Below are positions 1-7,795 of a stretch of 14,533 nt of DNA, piece after piece. The notes under the pieces are model-generated. The model did no database searches. It was not told the DNA's origin and was given only the letters and a program-made list of their open reading frames with translations. Position 1 is the stretch's first letter. Every line of letters begins with the position of its first letter. The DNA comes from Synechococcales cyanobacterium PMM_0003 (GTDB taxonomy: Bacteria; Cyanobacteriota; Cyanobacteriia; Pseudanabaenales; Pseudanabaenaceae). The stretch is from positions 1 to 14,533 of the forward strand of contig CASBRC010000364.1 in the NCBI GenBank assembly GCA_949128015.1. The letters run 5' to 3'. Made by a program: the position numbers and the translations under genes.

Positions 1-257
1 CCCATCACCAGAGCAAGCTGCATGACTAACATACTTACTATCCAAACCCATATTCCCCAAGGGATGGTAATTCTCTCCTCTAAGGGGGTGTCATCATTTT
101 GTTTCCATAGCTTTATGCAGAGATGAGCAAATAATATCCATGCTAGGACTGCTCCTAAGATATACAGTCCGCCGATCGCATAGAAACCAAAAGTCCAGAT
201 GATGGAAATCCAGATCGCTTTCTCCGCAAAGTTTTGTGGCTCGATGGTTTCCTTCAT
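1..257 (-). CDS. O-antigen ligase/polymerase-like membrane protein, N-terminal part (cut by window edge)
   Basis: This is the first 85 complete codons of a gene that continues beyond position 1. The ATG at 257-255 overlaps the stop of the upstream Wzz-like gene as ATGA (257-254), so the two are probably translationally coupled. The peptide is very hydrophobic, with membrane segments at about residues 14-49 and 66-85, joined by a short charged loop containing EERITIP. This pattern resembles the N-terminus of cyanobacterial Wzy/WaaL-type (O-antigen ligase family) proteins found in polysaccharide clusters. That assignment rests on recalled similarity and on position: it is the last visible gene of an EPS operon lacking any other polymerase. 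The catalytic periplasmic loop lies outside the window, so ligase and polymerase roles cannot be told apart, and another polytopic EPS protein is possible. Confidence 0.65.
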   Translation of the reverse strand, partial: MKETIEPQNFAEKAIWISIIWTFGFYAIGGLYILGAVLAWILFAHLCIKLWKQNDDTPLEERITIPWGIWVWIVSMLVMQLALVM

Positions 258-1705
258 GATTCTGCGATCGCTCTTTGGGACAGTTTGATTTTGCCTTTGA
301 TGTAAAGGGCTGTTTCTTTACGCCACCAAAGCATGGCTAATCCAGTGGTAATGAAGATAGAGGCAACACCAGCACCGACAAAAACAATGGAAGGTTTAGG
401 CGAAGTCTTCTCATCGGGTAAGGTCGGCTCCGAGATCAATTGGGTGACGGGATAGGAGATAAAAATATCGGACTTGCCGAGATCTAGCTTGGCTAGGGTC
501 GAAGCAAATACGGCTTCGGCAATTTGCACTTCCCTTTGGAGATTATCGAGTTTGGATTGTTTTTGAACGAGGATCTTTAAACGCGCTTCTAATTCTAGAA
601 TTTGATCTGTCAGAGCTTCATTTTGGGCAACCAGTCCTTGCTGATCTGCTTGCATGGAGACTAGATCGCGGAAGAGACTCTCGCGACTAGAACCTGACTC
701 GCTCTTAATACTGAGATTTTGTAAGGTGGAGCGATCAACTTTTCTCCCTAAAAGCGAACTTGCGCGATCGAGCATCGCAACTCTAGCCGATTCCTGTCTG
801 GTCGCTTCCTTAACAACTAGGGGATGATTATCACCCCATTTTGATTTCAGAACAACTAGCAAAGCACTGGACTCGTTATAGTCTTTTAGATTTTGCTGGA
901 ACAATTGATCTGCCTGTAATAGAAAAGCATTGGATGCTTCAGGAACTGTTAAGTTTAAATCTGAGGATAACTGAGATAAGCGGGTGGTCATCTGTTGGAC
1001 TTGAGCAAAGCTTTCCACTCTTTGCTTGCGTAATTGTTCAATATTGCTAGACAGATCTTTGACTTGGTCGCTGGAACTTAATCCTGATAAAGCTTTATAT
1101 TCAGAAAGATTCTTTTGGGTCTGCTGAAGCTTTTGCCTTGAGGAAGTCAAGGTTCCTTGAGTGCCCTGCTCCCGTTTCGCGACTTCTTCTATACGCAATT
1201 GTGTCAATTTAGTCTGGAGCGCTTCATAAATAGCCCGCGATCGCTTTTGAGCATCCGCCGCCGTTGGCCCTGCAACTTCAAATTCCATGATTGAAGTGTT
1301 ATCAACGAGTTTAACCTTGGGTTTCCCTAGTTGTTTAGCGGAAATTTTTAACTGTGTCGCAGCTTCTTCTAACACCGTTTCATTGGTGATAAGGAATTGA
1401 TAATTTGCCCTTGGGTCCATTGAGGCGCTGCCAAAAGGTGAACTGCTAGAAGAACTCGCTTGTCCGATTTCTGGCAAATTGACGCTCACGCCCGACCCCG
1501 CTCCAGGTACAATGACCGCCCAACCACTTGTATAGACTGGCTTTGCAGTTTTGAGATAGATTAACGTAATTCCCCACAAAGCTGCGTTAGCTGCTAGTCC
1601 GATCGCTGCATACCTAGCATATCGCCAATACTTGACCTTCTTCATCGCTGAGTTATCGTCAGAGCTATCGGTTAGGGCTTGATTCATGGGGTCATTGGCA
1701 GTCAT
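254..1705 (-). CDS. Wzz/Wzc/GumC-family polysaccharide co-polymerase without kinase domain
   Basis: This 483-residue inner-membrane protein probably controls chain length and couples polymerisation to export of the EPS. A first membrane segment lies at about residues 32-52. A periplasmic region follows, with the Wzz-type start (about 55-165), predicted coiled coils near 185-250 and 345-400, and a GNVR-like stretch around REVQIAEAVFASTLAKL (391-407). The proline-rich lead EPTLPDEKTSPKPS comes before the second membrane segment at about 438-461. The protein ends some 22 residues later, so the cytoplasmic tyrosine-kinase domain of full Wzc proteins is absent. A serine run (84-89) and a small Gly/Ser-rich patch lie near residue 70-95. 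The gene starts 3 bases after the export-protein stop, with a purine-rich GGGGGAAA upstream of its ATG, and overlaps the next gene by 4 bases. Confidence 0.85.
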   Translation of the reverse strand: MTANDPMNQALTDSSDDNSAMKKVKYWRYARYAAIGLAANAALWGITLIYLKTAKPVYTSGWAVIVPGAGSGVSVNLPEIGQASSSSSSPFGSASMDPRANYQFLITNETVLEEAATQLKISAKQLGKPKVKLVDNTSIMEFEVAGPTAADAQKRSRAIYEALQTKLTQLRIEEVAKREQGTQGTLTSSRQKLQQTQKNLSEYKALSGLSSSDQVKDLSSNIEQLRKQRVESFAQVQQMTTRLSQLSSDLNLTVPEASNAFLLQADQLFQQNLKDYNESSALLVVLKSKWGDNHPLVVKEATRQESARVAMLDRASSLLGRKVDRSTLQNLSIKSESGSSRESLFRDLVSMQADQQGLVAQNEALTDQILELEARLKILVQKQSKLDNLQREVQIAEAVFASTLAKLDLGKSDIFISYPVTQLISEPTLPDEKTSPKPSIVFVGAGVASIFITTGLAMLWWRKETALYIKGKIKLSQRAIAES

Positions 1706-1708
1706 GCT

Positions 1709-2827
1709 TCATTTCCCCCTAAAGATCAAGTTAAAGGGTGTAAAGAGAATATCTGTAATTGTCCGCACCACATCTCGCACATCCGAAACTGTCGAATCAT
1801 AGCAACCTACTCCATCTTCAGGCATCATAAATGGATTGTTTGTATCATCGGTGGAATCGCGAATTAGAGCTTCAACATCGCGATCAAATACTTTAGTTTC
1901 TCCCGTTTGGCGATCAGTACGGACTAATACAGCACGGCGTGAAGCATTGGTTGGAGATGTACCGCCAAGACAATTCGCAGAAATTACAGCTTGAGAGAAC
2001 CGCGCACCATAGGGAAATGCCGAACCATCAGATTTGTTAGATGAACTGGCGTTGCTGGTGGCGGGAATGGTTAAATTAGAGAGAAATACGCGAACTCCTA
2101 TAGGCGTAATTTGCGAAGGTCTGACTAACCAGTTTTGTTGCTGTGGGAGTTCTGGCACAATCACACGATCGCCTGCTATCAGAGGCACATCTTCCACTTC
2201 TGCGCCTGTAAATATGCCCGATAGATCGACAATTTGCTCATGAAGCCCTCTGATGACGCGAATCTCTTTGACATTGGCTCTCGGAGTAACTCCACCTGCA
2301 CTACGCAAAGCCGCCGTCAAATAGCGATCGGGTGGGCTATCTCCTGAGGTTTGATTTTGCTGAAGGTTTTGCTCCTCGGCAGTTCGATTATTGATAGAAA
2401 CGCGCCCAGATTGAAAGATCGCTCCAGCCACATTTACCTGAATCGATGACCATTGCAAAATGCTGACATTGACTATTAAAAACTGTGGCTGAAAATATTT
2501 GCGATCAATTAAGGTGCGATAAATTTTTTGTTTAACTTCGGAGATTTCTAATCCTTTGACAGACAAAGGTTCAAGATAGGGGATTTGAATATTGCCATCG
2601 ATATTAACTTCATAAATACCATTGAATAATTCACCTTCAGGAATGAGTAATCGAATGCGATCGCCTGAAGACAAAGGTAATGCTAGGGATGATTTAGCAT
2701 CAAAAATGCCGATGGATAAAACTGAAAATATATAAAACAAACAAAAGCCCAATTTGTTACGAGAGATTTTGATCATCGCAACCATTGTGGATTTGATACT
2801 GGAGTTGATGTTATCTTGCTCTTCCAT
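1709..2827 (-). CDS. Wza-like polysaccharide biosynthesis/export protein with SLBB domain
   Basis: This 372-residue protein is probably the outer-membrane or periplasm-spanning export channel for the EPS. A hydrophobic signal segment (about residues 26-42) leads to a possible signal-peptidase I site after SSLA (46-49). No lipobox cysteine is seen, unlike E. coli Wza. A Poly_export domain covers about 52-125 (SGDRIRLLIPEG, then GIYEVNIDGNIQIPYL). An SLBB-type domain follows at about 130-226, ending AGDRVIVPE. A second SLBB-like region at about 245-345 contains two cysteines (C286, C342). The extended N-terminus before the signal segment makes internal starts at M15 or M18 possible, but no clear ribosome-binding site favours either one. 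The ATG at 2827 is only 2 bases past the stop of the fusion gene. Confidence 0.87.
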   Translation of the reverse strand: MEEQDNINSSIKSTMVAMIKISRNKLGFCLFYIFSVLSIGIFDAKSSLALPLSSGDRIRLLIPEGELFNGIYEVNIDGNIQIPYLEPLSVKGLEISEVKQKIYRTLIDRKYFQPQFLIVNVSILQWSSIQVNVAGAIFQSGRVSINNRTAEEQNLQQNQTSGDSPPDRYLTAALRSAGGVTPRANVKEIRVIRGLHEQIVDLSGIFTGAEVEDVPLIAGDRVIVPELPQQQNWLVRPSQITPIGVRVFLSNLTIPATSNASSSNKSDGSAFPYGARFSQAVISANCLGGTSPTNASRRAVLVRTDRQTGETKVFDRDVEALIRDSTDDTNNPFMMPEDGVGCYDSTVSDVRDVVRTITDILFTPFNLIFRGK

Positions 2828-2829
2828 GA

Positions 2830-4986
2830 TTAGACTGCACTATTTTTACGATTAAATAAAACAGCGATCGTTTTAAAGATCAGCCAGAGGTCATATTTCA
2901 AACTCCATTTCTGCTTATATGATAGGTCAAACTCCATCACCTCTTCAAAGCTTTTAACACTAGAGCGCCCATTGACTTGCCATACACCTGTAATTCCCGG
3001 TTTCACATCAAGACGACTCCATTCCGTCATCTTAGCATCGGTATATTCATTCTCTAACTCATATAGCCCCACTTCATTAAAAGTTGGCGGTCTTGTCCCC
3101 ACAAGGCTCATATCGCCAACAAGGACATTAAAAAATTGGGGAAGTTCATCTAAGCTGGTTTTTCGTAGAATCCGCCCCACTTTTGTGACTCGCGGATCGT
3201 TGCTGTTCTTAAAAAATTTACCGCCATCTCCATTAGAGTTATTGCCATCGGCTGCATCAGCAATCTGATTTGTAACTTTTTGTTTGAGCATTTCAGCATT
3301 TTTTACCATTGAGCGAAATTTCCAGATGCTAAAGGGCTTACTCATCAGTCCTGCGCGTTTTTGCTTGAACAATATAGAACCGTGACTTTCTAATTTAATC
3401 ACGATCGCTAAAGGAATAAACAAAATCGCAGTAATGCTCAATCCAATTAAAGAACCCAAAATATCGATGAGGCGTTTGGGGAAACTTCGCACTGATGGAT
3501 GTACAGGTATTTGCGGATCTAGCTCGATCGCTGGATAAAGGAAATACATTATATGGGAGATCGCGCATACAATCGGAATACCGATGAGTGAGTGATAGAT
3601 GCGATGCAAAATTGAGGCAAGGCGATGCCCTTTGTTTTTAGTTGCTTTTTGATTTTTGTGACTTGGCGATCGGTTGGTTCTAGTTGATGGCTCAATGTAG
3701 AAAATTTTATCGAGATTAGTCATTTCTAAAATCGATAATACCTGTGGATTCACGCTCCAAAGGACTAATTCCGTTGGTTCAGGTTTGCCAGATTGAATAT
3801 CGGATTGGCGCAAAATTTTTAAACAAGAGATCAACGCCCCAATACCTGAGCTATCCATAAACCCAGTATTCGCCATATCAATAATAATTTTGCGGAAGTT
3901 TTCTTCGTCTTGGCATAATTGCCGAAAATCTTCCTTGAGTTTACGGGCTTCAGGGTTAAAGATATTTTTGGGCGTACTGATTAAGACCGTATCTTGAAAA
4001 CTCGCAATCTGTACATCATGTAGACCTGATTTTAATGATTGCTGACTATTGCCCGTAGGTATATAGGTTGTCTCAGGATACAGATGAGCAATTTCTTCAG
4101 AACGCACGATCAGGAGATCCAAAGCTTTTAGCGATCGCAATAGACGCGCCGAAAGACTCAAATCCCGAATCCGAGTCTTGGACTCCACAAAGATCACTTG
4201 ACTCTTGCATAGGTACTTCGCCGCGACTAAAAATGGCACGGCAACGCCTGCGCCAGTGGAAATGACGATGTCAGGTCGTTTTTTGGTAACTATCTGAATA
4301 GCTAACAGTAAATTTCGCAGCAAGTTAGGCAGATTTCTATTAGTGGGACTATGCGCCCAATATGTTTTTTCATCCTTGAGTTCGGCTTGAGTCGTGCCAG
4401 TTTTAAAGGTAATCCAATCTCTCTGTTCAAACTGTTGCCAATATTGACTCAATCCCCGCATTCCTTTGAAATGACCGCCCGATGAGCAGACCAGCATGAT
4501 TTTTTGGTAATCTTGGTGAGGATAGTGATCGCTGAGATATTCACATAATGGCTTGTCTTCGCCACAATCTGGGGAGCTACGGGGAATCGTAATTAATTTT
4601 AGAAATTTTACTAAGTCAGCAGGCGATCGAGCAACAAGTATCCCTTGATTTTCTAATTCATCTGCCATTTCTAGTTGATGATTGTCAACATGTTCATGAA
4701 ACCTAGATGTACGCGGTACTAAGATGTAAGGCTTATCAAATTCTTCAAGTAACAGTGCTGACCCTTCTCCACAATGGGCAATCACCGCATTAGCTTTTTC
4801 AACGGTTTTCTTGAATTGAGCTTCAGGCATGACCTTACTAATTTTTACGTCATCAGGTAAGCGTGTTGATGATCCATATTGAATGACAACTTCTTCGGTA
4901 ATGATCCCCTCTTTCATCAACAGGCTAATCCAATCCATTAAAGAGTTAAATGGATATTGTTCAGTTCCGACCGTGACTAAGATCAT
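2830..4986 (-). CDS. Four-module EPS fusion: PssE-like / PssD-like / STAS / undecaprenyl-phosphate sugar phosphotransferase
   Basis: This 718-residue open frame joins four recognisable modules. Residues 1-130 (4986-4597) resemble the PssE/Alg13-type C-terminal half of GT28 glycosyltransferases: MILVTVGTEQYPF, then AHCGEGS, then EHVDNHQ. Residues 161-315 (4506-4042) resemble PssD/Alg14: IMLVCSSGGHFKGM, then RPDIVISTGAGVAVPF, then VIFVESKTRI. Residues 325-435 (4014-3682) form a STAS domain with the motif MDSSGIGALI, S379 being the expected phosphorylation site. After a hydrophobic segment (465-485), residues 503-718 (3480-2833) are a bacterial sugar transferase: a membrane re-entrant region, WKFRSM, the catalytic SLDELPQF (D613, E614), MSLVGTRPP and KPGITGVWQVNGRS. 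By family knowledge, the last module moves a sugar phosphate to undecaprenyl phosphate and PssD/PssE add the next sugar. It is the first gene of the EPS operon. No frameshift is needed to read through. Confidence 0.88.
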   Translation of the reverse strand: MILVTVGTEQYPFNSLMDWISLLMKEGIITEEVVIQYGSSTRLPDDVKISKVMPEAQFKKTVEKANAVIAHCGEGSALLLEEFDKPYILVPRTSRFHEHVDNHQLEMADELENQGILVARSPADLVKFLKLITIPRSSPDCGEDKPLCEYLSDHYPHQDYQKIMLVCSSGGHFKGMRGLSQYWQQFEQRDWITFKTGTTQAELKDEKTYWAHSPTNRNLPNLLRNLLLAIQIVTKKRPDIVISTGAGVAVPFLVAAKYLCKSQVIFVESKTRIRDLSLSARLLRSLKALDLLIVRSEEIAHLYPETTYIPTGNSQQSLKSGLHDVQIASFQDTVLISTPKNIFNPEARKLKEDFRQLCQDEENFRKIIIDMANTGFMDSSGIGALISCLKILRQSDIQSGKPEPTELVLWSVNPQVLSILEMTNLDKIFYIEPSTRTNRSPSHKNQKATKNKGHRLASILHRIYHSLIGIPIVCAISHIMYFLYPAIELDPQIPVHPSVRSFPKRLIDILGSLIGLSITAILFIPLAIVIKLESHGSILFKQKRAGLMSKPFSIWKFRSMVKNAEMLKQKVTNQIADAADGNNSNGDGGKFFKNSNDPRVTKVGRILRKTSLDELPQFFNVLVGDMSLVGTRPPTFNEVGLYELENEYTDAKMTEWSRLDVKPGITGVWQVNGRSSVKSFEEVMEFDLSYKQKWSLKYDLWLIFKTIAVLFNRKNSAV

Positions 4987-5093
4987 AATTAATTAATTCT
5001 CATTCAATGCTATTTAATTGTGCATCATCGAAATTTTAAAGTTGTAATGATAGACAATAGAAATATCAAAAAAAATTAGTGCCTATACTCTGA

Positions 5094-5130
5094 AATCTTA
5101 AAGCCCCCCCTAGGTTTATCTTTTAAGATT
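5094..5130. repeat. Inverted repeat enclosing a C7/G7 tract
   Basis: AATCTTAAA (5094-5102) and TTTAAGATT (5122-5130) are perfect 9-bp arms around a 19-base loop that contains seven consecutive C (5104-5110). The structure lies downstream of the DUF2358 gene and about 110 bases upstream of the EPS start codon. It could be a weak terminator for the former or a protein-binding site near the EPS promoter. The function is unknown. Confidence 0.4.
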
Positions 5131-5196
5131 CAAAAAGATTGTCTTTGTTATCACTGTATCCTACTTTTGAGCTGTTTAATGTCAGTATACAGCCTG

Positions 5197-5292
5197 TTGA
5201 GGCTTTGAATGGTACAGATAAATTCTTGAAAGTGCCGCTTTGCGGCACTTTCAAGAATTTATCTGGGTCTTGTGACAGCGCAAAGCGCTGTA
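5197..5292 (+). repeat. 96-bp palindromic element, copy 1
   Basis: A perfect 24-bp stem with a 3-base loop (5215-5265; tip GTGCCGC-TTT-GCGGCAC) is followed by a spacer TGGGTCTTGTG-like stretch and a second hairpin, ACAGCGC-AAA-GCGCTGT (5275-5291). The element runs from TTGAGG to GCGCTGTA. Copies 2 and 3 in this window have the same length and the same hairpin positions. It lies downstream of the DUF2358 gene, so it could end that transcript, but no T-tract follows the stem. Confidence 0.8.
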
Positions 5293-5310
5293 AAGTATTA
5301 CAACACATTC

Positions 5311-5712
5311 TTAAAATTTGAAATGTTGCTTGATCACATCAACCTTGGTGCATTCCCAATAATCGACGTGGGAAATAATTAATTCGCGATCGCAAGATTT
5401 ATCTGCAAATTTATCTACTGTCAAATCGCTCCAGCCCGTGACACTAATCCGAGGTTTCCAAGGTAGCGGTGCATCCCAACTCATTGTCCATCTAGCTTTA
5501 ACTAGGTTGTCAGTACGCGCAATATCATGGAGATCCAGTTTGAGATTTTTGAACCAAAAGGTGATGAACCCAATCATCTTTTGATATTGTTTGATCCCAT
5601 GAAAATTATAGACAGGATCTTTGAAGTAGACATCTTCGCTATAAATGCTGTAGGTTTGTGCTTCAGGGAATTTTGCGTAATCAGCTTGAATTATGTCAAG
5701 AATATTAGTCAT
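5311..5712 (-). CDS. DUF2358 family protein (NTF2/SnoaL-like)
   Basis: The product is a 133-residue soluble protein of a conserved family found in cyanobacteria and plastid-bearing plants, of unknown biochemical function. Recognised segments are DIIQADYAKFPEAQTYSIY near the start, DVYFKDPVYNFHGI, LKLDLHDI, ARWTMSWDAPLPWKPRI, and the C-terminal SHVDYWECTKVDVIKQHF. The small alpha+beta layout suggests an NTF2-like fold. I chose the ATG at 5712 because the family begins close to the DIIQADY segment. An in-frame ATG at 5727 would add five residues (MRSQI) and overlaps a HIP1 octamer; neither start has a convincing ribosome-binding site. The gene is transcribed away from the histidine kinase gene and shares a 169-base divergent region with it. 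It ends beside palindromic element copy 1. Confidence 0.8.
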   Translation of the reverse strand: MTNILDIIQADYAKFPEAQTYSIYSEDVYFKDPVYNFHGIKQYQKMIGFITFWFKNLKLDLHDIARTDNLVKARWTMSWDAPLPWKPRISVTGWSDLTVDKFADKSCDRELIISHVDYWECTKVDVIKQHFKF

Positions 5713-5743
5713 TATTTGCGATCGCATTTAGAAATCATTAGAG

Positions 5744-5779
5744 TAACCTTGATCATAACCTTGAGATCCCACAAGGCTA
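5744..5779. promoter_or_regulatory. Candidate operator: TAACCTTGA direct repeats plus an inverted near-copy
   Basis: Two identical 9-mers TAACCTTGA occur at 5744-5752 and 5756-5764, 12 bases apart start to start. An imperfect inverted copy, ACAAGGCTA (5771-5779, 7 of 9 on the other strand), follows. The cluster sits in the divergent region between the DUF2358 gene and the histidine kinase gene, upstream of a possible kinase promoter. Spacing near one helical turn is what response regulators of the OmpR class often bind. The repeat period is 12, not the 11 of known Pho boxes. Function is inferred from position only. Confidence 0.35.
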
Positions 5780-5795
5780 GTATGGCAGATGCTTT

Positions 5796-5825
5796 TTGAA
5801 GCGCCTTTTTTACACCTGCTATAGT
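5796..5825 (+). promoter_or_regulatory. Possible sigma-70-type promoter for the histidine kinase gene
   Basis: TTGAAG (5796-5801) and TATAGT (5820-5825) are 18 bases apart and match the consensus hexamers at 4 and 5 of 6 positions. Transcription would begin near 5832, leaving a leader of about 50 bases. The kinase ribosome-binding site GGAAGG lies at 5868-5873, 8 bases before its ATG, and supports that start. Confidence 0.35.
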
Positions 5826-5881
5826 AAATACGATAAATATTTATGATCTTACCCAAGTTTTTTTAGTGGAAGGCTATCCCC

Positions 5882-7795
5882 ATGAGTCATGTCCAAGCAG
5901 TTGTTCATAATCCTAAAAACACCTTGCGCGATCAGATTATGGATAATCTTGACGATATGATTTGGTCGCTAGCTTTGCCCGATCTAATGCCACTCTATTT
6001 CAATGCTGCGGCTATAAGGATTTACCAACACTCTCATAAAGAGTTAATGGAAGATGATCGACTGTGGCTAATGGCGATCGCAACCGACGATCAGCCAAGA
6101 ATGCAGCAAGCGATCACGCAAGCACAGAAAACTGGATTATCGAAACTTACCTATCGTATCCATTTGTCTAATGGAGAAATCCGCCACTTTTTTGCCCGTT
6201 TAAAAATATCTAAAGATTCTTCAGGTATTCCTATTCGCCTAGATGCGATCGCAAATGAGATTAGCGATCCTAATCAGCTTAAAAACACTTACATCGAAAA
6301 AGTTGTCTTAGAAAGCGAGCAAAACTATCGCCAGATTATCGAGCAGCGCACTAAAGCATTAGCTCAAAGTGAAGCCCGTAATTTTGCGATCCTTCAGGCT
6401 CTTCCCGATCTCCTACTGCTGCTCAAGCCCGACGGGACTTGTGTGCAATGCATCATGCCATCGATAGATAACCAGTCTAATTATTTACCAATCCAAGATC
6501 ATATTTCTGAAGTTTTATCTTCAGAAGCTCTGGCAGCTCAATTAAAACTATACAAGAAGGCGATCGCGACAGGAGAGGTGCAGATCTATGAACATCAACT
6601 ATCTAAGTTCGGCAAGACTGTATATGAGGAGGTGCGGATCGCACCCTACTATGAAGACGAGCTATTAGTAATTGTGCGGGATATCACCGATCGCAAAGTA
6701 GCCGAAGAACTTCTAGTCAAGAGTGATGCTCACTTAAAGACAGCCCAAAGGATTAGCAAACTAGGCAGTTGGGAATTAGATCTGCAAACAGGTAATGTGA
6801 TTTGGTCAGAAGAGGTATTCCGCATTTTTGGACGCGATCCCGCCATCGGCACGCCCACCTATGCTGAATTACAAAACTCTTTGCATCCAGATGATTGGGA
6901 AAACTTTGATCGCACAGTCCAGAATGCGATCGCAACGGCACAATCCTACGATATTGAATATCGTGTCTATTGGACTGATGGCAAATTGGTTGATGTCTTG
7001 GCAAGAGGCGAAGTTATATGCGATCTGATAGGGACACCAATGCAACTTGTCGGCACGGTGATGGACATCACCGATCGCAAACTTGCTGAAGCCAAAATCT
7101 TGAAAACATCCCGCCAGCTAGAAAATACCAATCGCGAATTAGAAACCTTTAGTTATTCTGTCTCCCATGATCTGCGAGCGCCACTGCGTCACATGAATGG
7201 ATTTGTGAATGCTTTACAACAACGTCTGAAAAATCATGAAGCCCTAAATGATCCTAAAGTAGCTCACTACTTGCAAGTGATTGAGGGCAGTAGCCAAAAA
7301 ATGGGACAGTTGATTGATGGATTGCTTACCCTCTCACGCTACGGACGACGACCATTAGAGTCAAAGCAGATCTCAATTCGAGAATTAGTAGATGAAGCGA
7401 TCGAGATCATTCGTACCGATCCTCACCATAACCCGATGATCGAATTTGCGATCGGTGACTTGCCGACGATAGTTGGCGATCGCACACTTTTGCAACAAGT
7501 TTTTAGCAACCTGATTGGCAATGCTGTCAAATTTAGCCGCAACCAGCCCCGACCATATATTGCGATCGATAGTTTGCCAGACCAAACCATTAGAATCAAA
7601 GATAATGGCGTGGGTTTTCAAGTGGAATATGCTGATAAGCTTTTTGGGGCTTTTCAACGATTGCATAATGAAAAAGAGTTTGAAGGTACAGGCATTGGTT
7701 TAGCGATCGTGCAAAGGATCGTCCAGCGACATGGTGGTTCGATTTGGGCGGAAGGATATCCTGATCAAGGTGCAACTTTCTTCCTCAAGATTTAG
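5882..7795 (+). CDS. PAS-domain sensor histidine kinase
   Basis: This 637-residue kinase has no clear membrane segment, so it is probably cytoplasmic. Three PAS-like regions precede the kinase core: about 15-130 (divergent), 165-280 (ending VRDITDRKVAEE), and 285-405 (ISKLGSWELDLQTG and LHPDDW, ending VMDITDRKLAEA). Coiled linkers separate them. The HisKA domain carries YSVSHDLRAPLRHMNGF, with H429 as the phosphorylation site. The ATPase domain shows the N-box FSNLIGNAVKF, the G1 box IKDNGVGF and the G2 box GTGIGLAI. This resembles kinase cores of cyanobacterial phytochrome-type sensors, but no bilin-binding GAF domain is present and the ligand is unknown. A GGAAGG ribosome-binding site supports the start at 5882. 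The Rcp1-like regulator downstream is the likely partner. The stop codon lies inside a gene-end hairpin. Confidence 0.9.
   Translation: MSHVQAVVHNPKNTLRDQIMDNLDDMIWSLALPDLMPLYFNAAAIRIYQHSHKELMEDDRLWLMAIATDDQPRMQQAITQAQKTGLSKLTYRIHLSNGEIRHFFARLKISKDSSGIPIRLDAIANEISDPNQLKNTYIEKVVLESEQNYRQIIEQRTKALAQSEARNFAILQALPDLLLLLKPDGTCVQCIMPSIDNQSNYLPIQDHISEVLSSEALAAQLKLYKKAIATGEVQIYEHQLSKFGKTVYEEVRIAPYYEDELLVIVRDITDRKVAEELLVKSDAHLKTAQRISKLGSWELDLQTGNVIWSEEVFRIFGRDPAIGTPTYAELQNSLHPDDWENFDRTVQNAIATAQSYDIEYRVYWTDGKLVDVLARGEVICDLIGTPMQLVGTVMDITDRKLAEAKILKTSRQLENTNRELETFSYSVSHDLRAPLRHMNGFVNALQQRLKNHEALNDPKVAHYLQVIEGSSQKMGQLIDGLLTLSRYGRRPLESKQISIRELVDEAIEIIRTDPHHNPMIEFAIGDLPTIVGDRTLLQQVFSNLIGNAVKFSRNQPRPYIAIDSLPDQTIRIKDNGVGFQVEYADKLFGAFQRLHNEKEFEGTGIGLAIVQRIVQRHGGSIWAEGYPDQGATFFLKI

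Larger units (their letters stand above)
4987..5310. other. Gene-free region between the EPS operon and the DUF2358 gene
   Basis: This 324-base stretch holds the EPS operon's 5' region, an inverted repeat around a run of seven C (5094-5130) and one 96-bp palindromic element (5197-5292). The short open frames here on both strands come from the palindrome and are not credible genes. The EPS promoter should lie between about 4987 and 5100 on the minus strand. That part is AT-rich, but no well-spaced -35/-10 pair was found. No strong ribosome-binding site precedes the ATG at 4986. Confidence 0.6.

Noticed and set aside
841..1050. Plus-strand open frames lying within the EPS, fabD and arsJ genes
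   Set aside because: They are antisense shadows of well-supported genes and have no recognisable domains or ribosome-binding sites.
5123..5321. Two overlapping short open frames on opposite strands (61 and 60 codons)
   Set aside because: Both run through palindromic element copy 1, so the shared peptide is explained by the palindrome; neither has a ribosome-binding site or a known domain.
5744..5764. Direct repeats as a Pho box
   Set aside because: The repeat period is 12 bases rather than 11, the sequence fits poorly, and no phosphate genes are nearby.
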